64,000 nucleotides of DNA from Lineus longissimus (lineage: Eukaryota > Nemertea > Pilidiophora > Heteronemertea > Lineidae), in assembly GCF_910592395.1 (NCBI RefSeq), contig NC_088308.1, positions 12,851,001-12,915,000 on the forward strand, read 5' to 3'. Every line of letters starts with the position of its first letter. The first letter of the stretch is position 1. Positions 1 to 10,983 of the stretch are shown here, one piece after another. The notes below the pieces were generated by a model. That model was not told the DNA's origin and did no database searches. It saw only the letters and a program-made list of their open reading frames with translations. Both the position numbers and the translations under genes were made by a program.

Positions 1-444
1 AGGTAGGCTTCCATGTGAAACTCAAAAAGCCTAAATATTTCTCGCCAACTCCTACTACGAAGGGAGTTATGGCCCCTTGTTGCCAATGGCAACGAAAGTG
101 TCACGCCCACCTTGAAAAACACAAAAATCGTTATTACTCCGCAACTAGAAATGCTACAACATCCCAAATTGGTGTCCTGGAGTATTTTTTCATGCTGATT
201 CTAAATCTGAAAACAGAATTTTTCTGTCATTAATATTTTCGGAATTATCTGTCAGTAACCCTTTATTTTAGGCCCTTTTTAAGACCCTTTGAAGTCAATG
301 AGGGTCAAAATATTTTTTTTTCATTTTTGGGGTGTAGATGTCTTTTTGCATAGACTTAATCACATCAAAAAATAGGCTAGGTGTTTTTCTTTATTTCTGA
401 GATATTACGTCATTTGTAGAGTCTTGTATATCGTAGTGCATATA
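1..444 (+). repeat. Left arm of long terminal inverted repeat
   Basis: Reverse complement of 1174-1617. The short ORFs readable in both arms are mirror images of each other and show no protein features, so they are not genes. Confidence 0.9.
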
Positions 445-482
445 AGGATATTACAGCACATGGACTGTTGCTGGAGACAAGG

Positions 483-956
483 ATGACATCAGCTAAAACT
501 GTGGCCGGCACTAGGAGCCATCACAGATTTGTCCCTGTGTCACACTACGAATTAAAGATGTCACGATTATCTGAGGATAGTTCTAGTCTTAGCACCCGTG
601 TGAAAGTTGGGTCAAGTACTGAACGCAGTAGCAATCCAGATCCGAATGATTTGACACCAGGGCAATATGTTGCATCTGTGTTTGATGACAAGTGGTTTGT
701 TGGGTGCATTTTGGCTAGGTCAGATGAATACTGTGATGTAAGAGTTAATTTCATGCATAAACGGAAAGGTTCCAATAGTATTCTGTATTGGCCACGTGCC
801 TTGTATGAAGTTGACGTTCCAGTTGTGAATATACTTTGTGTTGTTCCTGATCCAACCCCAACCACAGCGGCTAAACTGTGGTACAGACTGAGTGATGAAA
901 CACTTTCAAAGATTGGTCAGTGTTTTAATGAGTTCGTCGAGAGGAATCTGAACTGA
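483..956 (+). CDS. Small Tudor/SH3-like domain protein carried by the foldback element
   Basis: About 157 residues from the first ATG at 483 to TGA at 954-956. The N-terminal ~55 residues are Ser/Thr-rich and look disordered. From about residue 58 there is a compact domain with GQYVASVFDDKWFVGCI followed by VRVNFMHKRKG and WPRALYEVDVP. This is the pattern (a strand-rich 'Y-V-A-V-x-Y-D-x-x-W-Y-V-G' barrel) seen at the C-terminus of many invertebrate transposon-linked proteins, and it resembles a Tudor/SH3-like fold. A possible splice acceptor (TTACAG, 451-456) lies just upstream, so this may be the last exon of a larger gene captured between the inverted arms. Function unknown; the domain call is by pattern only. 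Confidence 0.5.
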   Translation: MTSAKTVAGTRSHHRFVPVSHYELKMSRLSEDSSSLSTRVKVGSSTERSSNPDPNDLTPGQYVASVFDDKWFVGCILARSDEYCDVRVNFMHKRKGSNSILYWPRALYEVDVPVVNILCVVPDPTPTTAAKLWYRLSDETLSKIGQCFNEFVERNLN

Positions 957-1173
957 ACAGGCAAAATGCAAACCTCTTATGCCTAGTTATTTTCCATGCA
1001 TTTCACATCTAGAAATACTGTTGACACCTGTAAGTTAGGGCTTCTAACTTGAATTGTAAGCATCTGGAGTACAGGTTGAGGTTTCTGTGGCTCGCTCTTT
1101 ATATTCTCTGTCAGGCAGAATGTGTAATCGAACTTATACATACCGGTATGTATATGTAGGTGATTAATACATG

Positions 1174-1620
1174 TATATGCACTACGATATACAAGACTCT
1201 ACAAATGACGTAATATCTCAGAAATAAAGAAAAACACCTAGTCTATTTTTTGATGTGATTAAGTCTATGCAAAAAGACATCTACACCCCAAAAATGAAAA
1301 AAAAATATTTTGACCCTCATTGACTTCAAAGGGTCTTAAAAAGGGCCTAAAATAAAGGGTTACTGACAGATAATTCCGAAAATATTAATGACAGAAAAAT
1401 TATGTTTGCAGATTTAGAATCTGCATGAAAAAATACTCCAGGACACCAGTTTGGGATGTTGTAGCGTTTCTAGTTGCGGAGTAATAACGATTTTTGTGTT
1501 TTTCAAGGTGGGTGTGGCACTTTCGTTGCCATTGGCAACAAGGGGCCATAACTCCCTTCGTAGTAGGAGTTGGCGAGAAATATTTGGGCTTTTTGAGTTT
1601 CACATGGAAGCCTACCTACA
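1174..1620 (-). repeat. Right arm of long terminal inverted repeat
   Basis: Inverted copy of 1-444. It ends in GGAAGCCTACCTACA at 1606-1620; the last three bases have no partner only because the window starts there. Confidence 0.9.
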
Positions 1621-2465
1621 GCATAAGTACGCTTAAAATCTGAGTCGGACAGGTGGCACGACTGGTTGAGATGAGATGGAATAAGCCAGTAGACATATCA
1701 TAGATCTTTCTTTCACAATGACATGTTAAAAGTAAGCTTTTTGAAGAATTTATATTTTATATTAGAAATAACCCAAGTGTGGGACGATTCTTTGTAATTA
1801 GCACGATTCGTTTCACAAAAACACATGGCATCCTATTTATTTGCATAATTAAATTACCAAAGCTCGTGAAGGGTATCACGGGTGACATATAAGTATGTCC
1901 CTATTGCTATTCTTGGCCATTTGGTGACGATCCTAAGGATTTCCTACCTCGAAGAACTTTCTCCGGAACTTTCACACAAACTCGCATGCAAGGCTGCCTG
2001 CAACTCTTCATCTCCATCTTCGTCATCGCTGCTTACGGTAAACAGGTCAGAGTATGTCCTGGAAAATGTAGCGAAACCTTTAAAAAGATATCATATGAAT
2101 GATACGGTTCTACACTAATTTAAAGCTAAAAGTAGACAGTAGCCTATGTACACCTCATGTCCAGATAAATGTAGTAGTGTCTGTGTATTTTAGTCAAAAG
2201 TATGAAACAAACCGGTATTAGTTTCAAGAAATAACTGTTCAAGAGAAGGAATTCAAAGACCTACGAAATTACACGGGGTACTATTTTGTCACACCGATTT
2301 CGATTGACGCCATATCAGTCATTATATACATTTACATTATGAATATAATATGCACTTTTGCTCTAAAATACGTGAACATATATCTATAATTTATATAAAA
2401 ACTGTAATTTTACGACCGGCTATCATATTGTGTCGAGTCTAATCAAAACTACTCAACTTCAATAC
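1621..2465. other. AT-rich intergenic stretch, no gene seen
   Basis: Only short chance ORFs; no repeat or RNA gene that I recognise. Confidence 0.5.
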
Positions 2466-2469
2466 TTAC

Positions 2470-3356
2470 ACTTGTCTTTGGTAACTTGTAGTGGGGGAAA
2501 TGGAAGCCGTTGCGACTGATGCACTTGCCGGAGTGCTGTTATTTGGTTGAGTGGTTACCAAGGTTGTTCTCAGACTATTATCGTTCCGATTGAAAACCGC
2601 ATTGCTTGGACTTGTGGCGACGAAATCACTTACCTGCAAGCACCCTAATTCCGGCAGGTAGATGGATTCTGATAATTCATCACCTGGGTTCTGTTCATCA
2701 TCCTTCGAGCTGAAAGATTCATTCGACTGGCAGAGAAGATACAACCGCACAGACCCCGTAACCATCTGTTTCTTAACGTATTCCTGAAGGGAGAACTCAG
2801 AAATGCCAACTCTAACGTTGGAGTTGTGGCCATTGACAATCTCAAAATATCGAAAGTTACTGCTGCTTCCAATCACAGGATTAGTTCCGTTAGGAAAAAA
2901 GGCATTTAACACCTTTTCCTTTAGCTCGTAATAACCAACCTCAACCTCAACTTTTAATGAAATGGTGTTCTTGTCGCCAAGTGGCGACCGTACAGTCTCG
3001 GGCTTCGCACCATCAGATGATTCATTGCCCTGTTGAAGACGTAGTCCAAACTGGACGACACGTTCGTGTCTTACTGGTCTTCCAACCTTTTTCCCGTGTT
3101 TTGCCGACCTGCTCTTCCCACCGTTTCTGTCTCTGAGAAGTTGTAGAAGTTCCTTCCTTTTGTTCGTTGATGAAGAGGTGGACGAAGCCGGTGGTGAAGG
3201 ACTCCTTGCTCTCGCTTCGGCTGCACCAGAAAAGCTATTCTGCTCGTTACTTTTCTCTGAACAGAATTCTCGTAACTTGTATCTGTCGCCAAGTGCCGTT
3301 AGGCCGAGGTCAACCATGTCCTTTTCAGACAATAGTCTGACAACCCCACCATCCAC
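2470..3356 (-). CDS. Internal exon: SAM domain plus G2E3-like N-terminal domain
   Basis: An open frame of ~295 codons that looks like one internal exon. On the minus strand a T-rich tract and GTAG stand directly before base 3356, and a GTAAGT donor follows base 2470. There is no ATG at the start; the frame opens with GTG right after the acceptor. The first ~30 residues (LLSEKDMVDLGLTALGDRYK) match the C-terminal half of a SAM domain. A Ser-rich and basic linker follows. From about residue 100 comes a block beginning VVQFGLRL, with YYELKEKVLNAFFPNG, RYFEIVNG and VRLYLLC. This resembles the N-terminal domain of the large invertebrate family of G2/M-phase-specific E3 ligase (G2E3/HECT)-like proteins. 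No HECT exon lies in the window. It is probably a host gene, in which the family is greatly amplified; the ubiquitin-ligase role is inferred from family resemblance alone. Confidence 0.6.
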
Positions 3357-5740
3357 CTACAAAAAAAAACCGACGAACAAATCAGTCAGATTCTAATTGA
3401 AATAATTCTAGTGCTTTGTTTTCTCGAGCTTCTTTTGATAGAACGTCATCGGTTGGCCATATGAAAAACAATTGACTAGCCGTACTTTAAAAAAAATTCC
3501 TAATCGTGTTTGACCCGTAATGAGCGAACATCGTAAATGTTAAGGTAAACCAAACTAAAATTAGTTCTATTGATTAATTTTTAAAATGCGTTGTAAAAAT
3601 TAATTACCAAGAAAGAAAATGAATTACCAAGAAAGTTTTCCTGGAATCGATTGAAATGTGTACATTCGGAGGGGAGATTTCATCTGACTTTTTAAACATT
3701 TTGACGCATAAATGTGTGGATATTGCTTACATGGAAAAAAACATATTGGAAAGAACCCTCAGTGGCTACGTTGAATCAATTTATTTATTAATTTACGAGT
3801 TCTTGGCCGTTCTTGGCCAACTGTCGTTCCTCTAATCGTCTTTGGATGGCGCCAGTGGGTAAACTAAGTGCAAGAAGAAGGCTGAATAGGACGCGACTCC
3901 AATATTACAAATGACATGGGGAGGGTAGTTGATAAAGCTTGGAATCAGTGAAACCTTGGAACCAGTGATAAACCTTGGAATCAGTCCTAAAAATGCATAA
4001 AAACATGAAATAATGCCATTCGAACCTAACGTGGTTACGAATCAACATTTGGAGCTTATTCTTACATGATCAGATCGGAATTTTATGGTAATTTAGAAAT
4101 CTGTCGCATATCCGATTCAATAGTCTATATTTTAAAACAACCCAGTTGTACCTCGCCTCCAGTGTACAGTACTGATCTCCCAAATATGGGAAGACACGCC
4201 CACCACACACCCATAATATGGACCAATAGCGCTCCGCTTATAAATACGCCACCACCACACGGGGCCTTTTCGATCAGACGAGTTGCTTGGGAAGTTGGGG
4301 GCCTGTCATGCATTATGCATGGATAAGGTTGACGACTATGTCTAGGCCTAATTGTCTATGATTGACTGATATTTTATAACAAACGATGAATAAAAGAAGC
4401 CTAGTCATGTATGTTTATTACCGAAGTTTGCGGATGAAAATTTCCTTCGCCGTGAGCGATTTCTTACATCTTCCAGTACGCATCGAGGGATGCAGAGATC
4501 TTTGTGACGTCACCAGTTCTAAGCGGGTTTTTTTATTCACGTGTGTGTTTGTCCTATGATCTCGTGCGTTTAGTACCGAGCATAATACTTTATCGTCTAT
4601 GGAATACAAAACAATCATAAAAACTAATTTTTGCTTCCATTGAAGAGAAATAAAATATTTTAACGACCACAGCGCATTGCCAATTGATGACGTCCTCCTC
4701 CACATTAAAAATGTTGGCTTCTGAACGAACTGGCAAATTGCTATCAATAAAGTCGGCTGGGACGAGACTGTCAGTTGGGAGGGTATAAATCGTGGAAGGA
4801 ACGCACCCGATTTCCCGCGCTATTTGCACAGTGATTCCATGGTTTACATTGAATATTCCAAGGTTTATCAGTGTTTCCAAGGTTTCACTAATTCCATACT
4901 TTATCAACTACCCATGGGGAGTGAGTTTATCCTTACTGATCAACACATGATAGGCCTACACAAAATGTTACTCATAAAAGAAGGCTATCTGTGATTTCTA
5001 GGATGGTAGTCATACCTTCTGCTCTCTAAATTTCTCAATTACACACTCTTCTACTCCTCGTCGGAGCAAGTATTCACAGATCTGAAAAGAGACGATAAAT
5101 CTCAGAAATCGGGTTGTTATTATTATCAAAGTATATACCGGTATAGGGCGAGCTTATATCATATTTTTGTTATTAGCTGCTGCTTATAGACCCAGAGTCC
5201 CCTTAAATATAATCAGTCATTCCGTCATTGTGCTATTGACAGCTATTTAAGGGGGGGGGGTATCTGTCGCAATGTTTCGTTATAAAGAAGCCCCATCCCT
5301 AATCCCAGCAGGCAATTTATTCGACAAATCCCGACGCAATTTTCTGCCCATTCCCGCGTTCCTCTATGTCATAGGCGTCATAGGCACAGTGGCGCACACA
5401 TGTTATTATTGGTCGCAAGCATGTAACCTACATTGTATAATGCCCATGCATGCTGGAATGAATTAGGCCATGTCAATGCTACAGTTTGTCACCGATACAA
5501 ATTGAAGCTTGCATAGTAAAATAAGAGTAAAATAAGAAAGAGGGCCTGGGATATGAGAAGTAGTTCTTGGCCACGCAGTACAATGTAACAGTGTCAGCTG
5601 ATACCTACTTCATCAATAGACTTCATCTCTCCGCACTGTCAACTCGGAGTACTCTACTGACCTTCACCATAGCAACCACATGTTGTTTACCAGACCATGA
5701 CGTCATATAGCGCGTCCAATCATCTTCGTGGCTGTAATTA
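3357..5740. other. Long non-coding interval
   Basis: No convincing coding sequence on either strand; the longest frames (about 4418-4907, minus) lack recognisable domains. A TATAAATA box with GC-rich DNA just downstream occurs near 4228. Near 3935-3980 and 4850-4890 phrases like CTTGGAATCAGT and TTCCAAGG recur, suggesting old repeat DNA. Confidence 0.4.
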
Positions 5741-5865
5741 ATTTCCACCGCGGTGGTAATTATTTTCACCGCGGTGGTAATTATTATCACCGGTGGTAAT
5801 TATTGTCACCGCGGTGGTAATTATTGTCACCGCGGTGGTAATTATTGTCACCGCGGTGGTAATTC
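5741..5865. repeat. 21-bp palindromic minisatellite, six copies
   Basis: Six tandem copies of a unit whose core CCACCGCGGTGG is a perfect 12-bp palindrome, joined by TAATTATTGT or close variants. Cores begin near 5745, 5767, 5788, 5807, 5828 and 5849, so the period is 21 bp. The third copy has lost the central CG pair (CACCGGTGG) yet is still a palindrome. Each unit also carries a SacII site (CCGCGG). Confidence 0.95.
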
Positions 5866-6685
5866 GAGGAAGAAAAATCCAAATTGAATTATTAAAAAAA
5901 CATATGGCATATACGGGCCACCGTACGCATCTGTCCATTTCGTGGAAAGTTTTATAGCCAGAATTTTCCTCGTTAGAATCCGCTATAAGTTTGTACTGCG
6001 ATAGTCATAACAGTTATCTGTAGCCTGAACCAGATTTAGCCGTGTAGTCCGAGTACTTTCGTCAAAATTGGCAATATTGTCGACCTCACCGTTTTACTTG
6101 TCGTCTGCTATATTCGGCCATTGTGCACGTGCATGAGGCCGCTCGCACTTCCTTTCTCCACTTCTCGGAGAAACGTCATGATTTAAAATTGCCCCGTACG
6201 AATTTATTATTACTTTACAAATTGATATTCGAGTATTTGACGAACTTCATCATATCTATAAATATGATTTCGGTTGTGGGAAAGTTGGTGTATTTTTGGC
6301 GATCTTTTCGGGACACCCTCTCGCCTGTTGTCATAGCAAGGCCTGAAACATGGGGCGCCATGCGGGATCTTTTGTTTCACCAAGACCGCGCGTAACTTCA
6401 AATATCTTAAAAACTGCTCGTTGAATTTTCGTCAAATCTCGTTTACTCAATCTTGCGTACCATATCTCTCTTGTAATGTATTCAATTCCGCGACGGATTA
6501 GCCAGTTGCTGAATTATTTAGCATCTATTTCGACCTTTAGGTGGTTTTCGTCGTCATTTTGTAAAGGCCAACGGCTGACGTCACGTCGTAGAATTTACCC
6601 TCCCGATGTGCGGAAAAGTATATATATTTTCTTCTGTCGAATCGATTTCGATCAAATTGTATGAGTATTGTGTTTGATACTATGA
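5866..6685. other. Non-coding interval before a tandem repeat
   Basis: No gene seen. Parts (for example AAAACTGCTCGTTGAATTTT near 6411) resemble phrases beyond 7270, so this probably belongs to the same degraded repeat family as the tandem array that follows. Confidence 0.35.
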
Positions 6686-6689
6686 GCAT

Positions 6690-7175
6690 GGCTTGTTTAA
6701 GTTTCAGCAATTTTGTACGAGCCGTTTTTGTAATATTAGTAAGTTTGTTCAGCGCATCATTGGAGAAGCGTCATTGTTGTGTCGTTTTACGCCTTGACGC
6801 CGCTATCGACGTCATCTTCGACTGGTGTACGGTGATGTCTGTAAATATTTTTCTAACGAGGCGATTTTGCCTAGTTTCTAATAATATGCTGTCCCGTATC
6901 ATAAAATTATATTGTCTAAGTTTCAGTAAAATCGTGCGAGCCGTTTTTGGAATATCGGCAAGTTTGTACGGCGTAAAGTGGGAGAAAGCGTCATTGTTGT
7001 ATCGCTTTACGCATTGACGCCGTATTTGAAATTGTCTCCGGCTGGTGTGCGGAAATGTGTGTAAATATTTATCTAGCGAGGCGATTTTGCCCAAATTCTG
7101 GAAATATGTTCTTCTTTATCATCAAGACATATTGTCAAAGTTTAAGTAAAATCCTACGAGCCGTTTTCATAACTT
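6690..7175. repeat. 219/220-bp tandem repeat, about 2.2 copies
   Basis: CGAGCCGTTTT recurs at 6718, 6937 and 7157, giving spacings of 219 and 220 bp. The shared unit also contains AGAAGCGTCATTGTTGT-like, TTTACGC.TTGACGCCG-like and AGGCGATTTTGCC phrases in the same order. Open frames crossing it are accidental. Confidence 0.85.
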
Positions 7176-7462
7176 TTGCGGATTAGTCGGTGGGAAAACC
7201 GTAACTCCGTCAATCTTGCTGCTGTGAAATGGCTTAGGAGCCGTTTCTCAAAAAACCTTGGGGATCTAACTTCAAACTTTATTAACTTTGGAACCGCTCG
7301 TTAGATTTTTCTCTTTTACGGCTAGTGTGTTCCTTACCGGTAAAAGAAACTTTTGTACGAGACGATATTCATCTTATAACTGAAGTTTTAGAGTGAGTTT
7401 TGTCAGAATTTCTTACAAAAAATTCCCGTTTCTGCCAACTCGCGACGCGAATCCGCGACGCT

Positions 7463-7570
7463 GATTGGCTGGGGACTGCGTCATTTTGCTATAAAAGACG
7501 CGCTTTTTCTAGTATAATCAGTCTTGATCTTGTGGTCAATCCGACAACATCGACTCAAACCCAGGTACGC
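7463..7570 (+). promoter_or_regulatory. Candidate RNA polymerase II core promoter with first-exon donor
   Basis: An inverted CCAAT box (ATTGG, 7463-7467), a TATA box (TATAAAAG, 7490-7497) and an initiator-like TCAGTC about 30 bp downstream (~7520) stand in canonical order. A consensus splice donor (CCAG|GTACGC) follows at about 7564. No downstream coding exon is recognised. It may be the promoter of an unseen gene or the U3-R part of an old LTR; no matching second LTR was found. Confidence 0.45.
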
Positions 7571-9160
7571 ACCAAACCTGTCGCGCCTCCATAGCCGGGG
7601 TCCGGCGGCGACCGTAGCCTTTCCATTCCGGCTACCCGGCGTATTCCACCTCCGCCATGGGTTCCAATAGTTCTGATCAGACTCACTCCATCCATACCAT
7701 GACCACACTATGCTTGCATGTACATTGGGTGTTCAGTCCATTGAACATTTCGCGCGTAATCAGCGCGTGTTACTTAGGCCAGCAGGGCCTGTCGGTCGTT
7801 AGCCATGAGCGTAAACTTGTTAGACATAGGCTAGAACTTAGTCAAATTTCATCTCATCGTAAATATAAACATGCCATAAGTGATCATCTGTAAATATTTC
7901 GTCAAGGACGTGGATAAGATACTTATCCTATCATTTGAAGTTTAAATAATATGTTATTAGTTATCTTATGACTTTGTCGGCCATTATTTAAAACGAATCC
8001 CACATTGTAGCAACGCCTTTTCGATGAGCTGTACGGATCTTTCTCTGAGGTCTGTTTCTGAGGCACATGTCTATTAGTTAGTTTTTAGAATAACTTCTCC
8101 ATTTTTAATGATTACGCTGAGTCCGAATATACCGTACCAATGCCAGCTTCCATGGCGTTTCCGTAACCGACCCAGGCTAGTTTCCATAGCAACCAAAGGT
8201 CCGCGCCGTACCAGGTTCCTTGCGTAATCATTTATTTAGAGTTCTTTGTCCTATCATAAACCGTTGGTTGTTACAATCTAAAAATGCCTCAGAGACATAT
8301 CTTTATCTGTGACGACCGTTGCTCTGGAGTCCGCGCAGTCCGTTACCAGGACTGCTTACCAACTAGGACTCTGTGACGTACGCCAAGCTGTGAAGCCGGT
8401 CATGATCCGTTAGTTTAGTGTAACCCCCATCGTCCCGTTTCTAAGAATCGCTACACAAGTCTACAAATATAAAGAAATTATTTGGTGAACAAAATTAATT
8501 TTGAATTTTGCTAATTTGGTAATAGGGAGATGTTTTGAGATTTTTCTGCCAGTTGGCTGAAAAGAGTTCAAATATCAATATCTGTCTAATTTGTCGATTA
8601 TCAAAAAAGTTCCGTGGTCAACTACCAGTTTACTTTTCACCATTTACTTGCCCGACTGTCCGGAATATAATATCAAAATTTCATATTCACAACCCCACGC
8701 AGTATTTGATGCGTTGCAGTCAAACATTGACAATTGAACTGCTAAAAGGCTTTAAAAATCAATGGTGGTCTTGCCTCATAGCAATTTCAAGAAATTGAAC
8801 ATATAATTTCGGAATACGAAAAGCTTCATCCATCTGCAGGAAATTCTTGAGGCTTTTGGGGGTCTGAGGCCCTCAACTCTTAAAGGAGGCAGTGATAGGC
8901 CCCATGCCTTTCCCTAATGAGGATCCATGCCCTGGTCCACAAGCGTGGCTTTTGTCGGTTGCTGCGGCGACGGCGGTTAATCACAACTGAAAGAATTGCT
9001 GCTGAAGCACCTAGGCATGCTTCGTTCCTGTGGTTCTTCATTGCTTTAAAGAAAAATGGAGAGAAATGACCGATTTGCCCTCAAATTCATGCCAAACACG
9101 GCCAAACTTAGCCAAACTTTTCTTAGGCAATGTTTGCCTGTGTTTGATAGTGTGGACGGG
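7571..9160. other. Non-coding interval
   Basis: No coding sequence supported. Short phrases such as GTTTCCATAGCAACC (near 8180) look like scattered repeat DNA. Confidence 0.35.
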
Positions 9161-9165
9161 TCCCA

Positions 9166-9222
9166 AAACATTCGCCAACATGATGTTGGCTCATGTTGGC
9201 CAACAATTGTTGGCGAATGTTT
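9166..9222. repeat. Perfect 15-bp inverted repeat (hairpin)
   Basis: AAACATTCGCCAACA at 9166-9180 is exactly inverted at 9208-9222, and the loop contains further TTGGC/GCCAA pairs. Multiple GCCAAC/GTTGGC words from 9085 to 9225 suggest a MITE-like palindromic repeat. Confidence 0.75.
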
Positions 9223-9271
9223 GCTAGTGTAGACCAGGCTTAAGCGTGGTTTGAGGTTGATCGAATGTTAT

Positions 9272-9345
9272 TCGCAATCCCTCATCTAGTGGATAGCCAG
9301 ATTGACCTTGCGGCCTGGACGTCCAGAGGCTGAGAGTTCGAATAC
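9272..9345 (+). repeat. tRNA-like head of a SINE
   Basis: TAGTGGATAGCC (A-box-like, near 9288) and GAGTTCGAATAC (B-box-like, near 9335) are spaced as in an internal RNA polymerase III promoter, with GCGGCCTGGACGTCC between them. The cloverleaf is imperfect, so a tRNA-derived SINE is more likely than a functional tRNA gene. Confidence 0.45.
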
Positions 9346-9702
9346 GCTTGATACCATTTTCGTATTATTTTTGAAAACAAGATAGAACTCTTTTGCAACA
9401 TTTTCTCCTTTTTACCAAGATGGCGACCTAGTTGTGACCGATGTTTTTTGAAGGTCCTCTCAGAATGGGATTTTCTTTGTATAAATGAAGAGATAATCAC
9501 CCCTTTTCATGTAAGGATTGGTGGATTAGTGACTGACCGTATGATACGAGTATCGAAAGACCAATTTGTATGTGATAGACCCTGTTTTCGGAGCTGAAAC
9601 GATCTCTTCGTTTTGAGGTGAGAGTTCGGTGTGTAGATCGGTGTGCAGTGTGTATAGTTTACATAGTATTGTACTGTATAATACTCTCGTAGGACCCTTA
9701 CC

Positions 9703-10482
9703 ATGTCGAGACCTACAAAAGGGGCTTCTAAAGGGGAACCAATGGCGGACGTGCAGATGGCCCGTTCTGATGCTGAGCTCATGGACATGATGTCTAAGTG
9801 CATTGAGAAAATCATTCGGCCGCTGAAGCAGACCGTTGATGATGTAAACGATAAGCTGATAGTGGCATTGAAGGATAATAAGGAGCTCAAGGAACGTGTA
9901 CGTAAAGCTGAGGAAGACGCGCTGTCGGCCGTAAAGCGAGCGGTTACTCTAGAAGAGAAAGTCGACGAACTTCAGGCATACGGCAGACGGAACTCACTGC
10001 GTTTTTCTAACGTACCTATCGAGGTTATTCCTAAAGTCAAACGGGGAGATAATGAATTCTATGATACGGATACGTATATTATCGATTTCATCAATACGAA
10101 TCTGCTTATCGAGCTTAACGTGATGGCAATCTCTCGCTCCCACATTGTGGGTGCCATTAACCGAGAGAAGCAAACATGTCAGATAATAGTCAATTTTGTA
10201 CGATACAACACTAGGAGATTAGTATACCAAAGCAAGTCGCTTCTCAAAGGATCAAACGTGACTGTATTCATTTCCGAGGACTTAACCAAACTGAGGTACA
10301 GCGTCCTAAAGGATCTAATCGGTCTCAGAAAAAAGAAGAAGGTCTCGGCTGTCTGGACGATTGACGGCAGGGTGGTTTATAAAGTCAAGGAGACAGGAGC
10401 TGTGTGCAACGTCTCGAATTACTCGTCAGCCATAGAAAACATTCGTTCGCTTCTGGAGCCCCGCGCCGGCAAGGACGTGTAG
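9703..10482 (+). CDS. Non-LTR retrotransposon ORF1 protein
   Basis: A 259-residue intact ORF from ATG 9703 to TAG 10480-10482. Residues ~25-95 form a charged heptad-rich coiled coil ending in VDELQAYGRRNSLRFSNVP, the typical junction between coiled coil and RRM-like domain in LINE ORF1 proteins (transposase_22-like). The remainder has the RRM/CTD pattern, including SRSHIVG, LVYQSKSLLKGSNV and the basic GLRKKKKVSAVWTIDG. In that family the protein trimerises through the coiled coil, binds element RNA and acts as a nucleic-acid chaperone in the RNP. No ORF2 follows: a Harbinger element begins 3 nt after the stop codon and no LINE ORF2 resumes beyond it. It is therefore a solo ORF1, either a truncated insertion or a captured copy. 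Confidence 0.85.
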   Translation: MSRPTKGASKGEPMADVQMARSDAELMDMMSKCIEKIIRPLKQTVDDVNDKLIVALKDNKELKERVRKAEEDALSAVKRAVTLEEKVDELQAYGRRNSLRFSNVPIEVIPKVKRGDNEFYDTDTYIIDFINTNLLIELNVMAISRSHIVGAINREKQTCQIIVNFVRYNTRRLVYQSKSLLKGSNVTVFISEDLTKLRYSVLKDLIGLRKKKKVSAVWTIDGRVVYKVKETGAVCNVSNYSSAIENIRSLLEPRAGKDV

Positions 10483-10487
10483 ACTTA

Positions 10488-10511
10488 TGCCCGCCGTTCA
10501 CGATCAAATTT
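10488..10511 (+). repeat. Harbinger left terminal inverted repeat
   Basis: 24 bp perfectly inverted at 14806-14829. A second inverted TTTGATCGTGAACG lies at about 10539-10552, making a local hairpin. Confidence 0.95.
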
Positions 10512-10983
10512 AATTTGACCAAAAAATATGACCAAAAAGTTTGATCGTGAACGACGGGAAATTGGATGAAATATGTTCCTAGGATAAAAATTGTTGTAGA
10601 TAGAACCGGTCCTATTTATTTAGTACGATTTGGAAATATTGGATCGTGAGCGGCGGGATTGGATTTTTTTCTCTACGATTAACCGTTTGAGTCACAGTAG
10701 CCATTTCAATATTATCGGGCTATCAATCAATGAACACATCAATTAGATGGGGGGTTTTTTCAGGTGTTTTTAGTAACAATTAAAGCATGGTCTTTCACTA
10801 TCCGAGCTGTCCAAATAGGTATGCCTATTCATATACTGTACCGATCCTTTGTGAGCCGGGACAGCGACAAAGACAGTTAATAGTTATATAATGAGTATTA
10901 TGCGCCAAGAAATAATTCAGGTACACTTTAATACAAGCAACTCGCACCAAACCTGCACACCCGAAACGCAGGCTTGTACCAAG

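Larger units (their letters stand above)
1..1620. mobile_element. Foldback (long-TIR) element with a small ORF inside
   Basis: Bases 1-444 pair with 1174-1617 as an inverted repeat, base for base without any length change and with only a few mismatches. The right arm continues to ...CCTACCTACA at 1620, so the left end probably starts a few bases before the window with TGTAGG. The ~730-bp centre holds one ORF (483-956). No transposase is visible, so this is a non-autonomous DNA element or a foldback element that has captured a coding segment. The superfamily cannot be assigned, because the left target-site duplication lies outside the window. Confidence 0.85.

Noticed and set aside
15-233. 72-codon frame in the left arm of the foldback element, mirrored at 1400-1603
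   Set aside because: Exists only because the arms are inverted copies; no domain, and the frame differs in length between the arms.
5738-5938. 66-codon frame with repeated TTAVTII
   Set aside because: A by-product of the 21-bp minisatellite.
6661-7094. Overlapping ~110-codon frames on both strands
   Set aside because: They run across a 219-bp tandem repeat and show no protein conservation between repeat units.
7463-8500. LTR retrotransposon starting at the TATA promoter
   Set aside because: No second LTR, primer-binding site or gag/pol frame could be found nearby.
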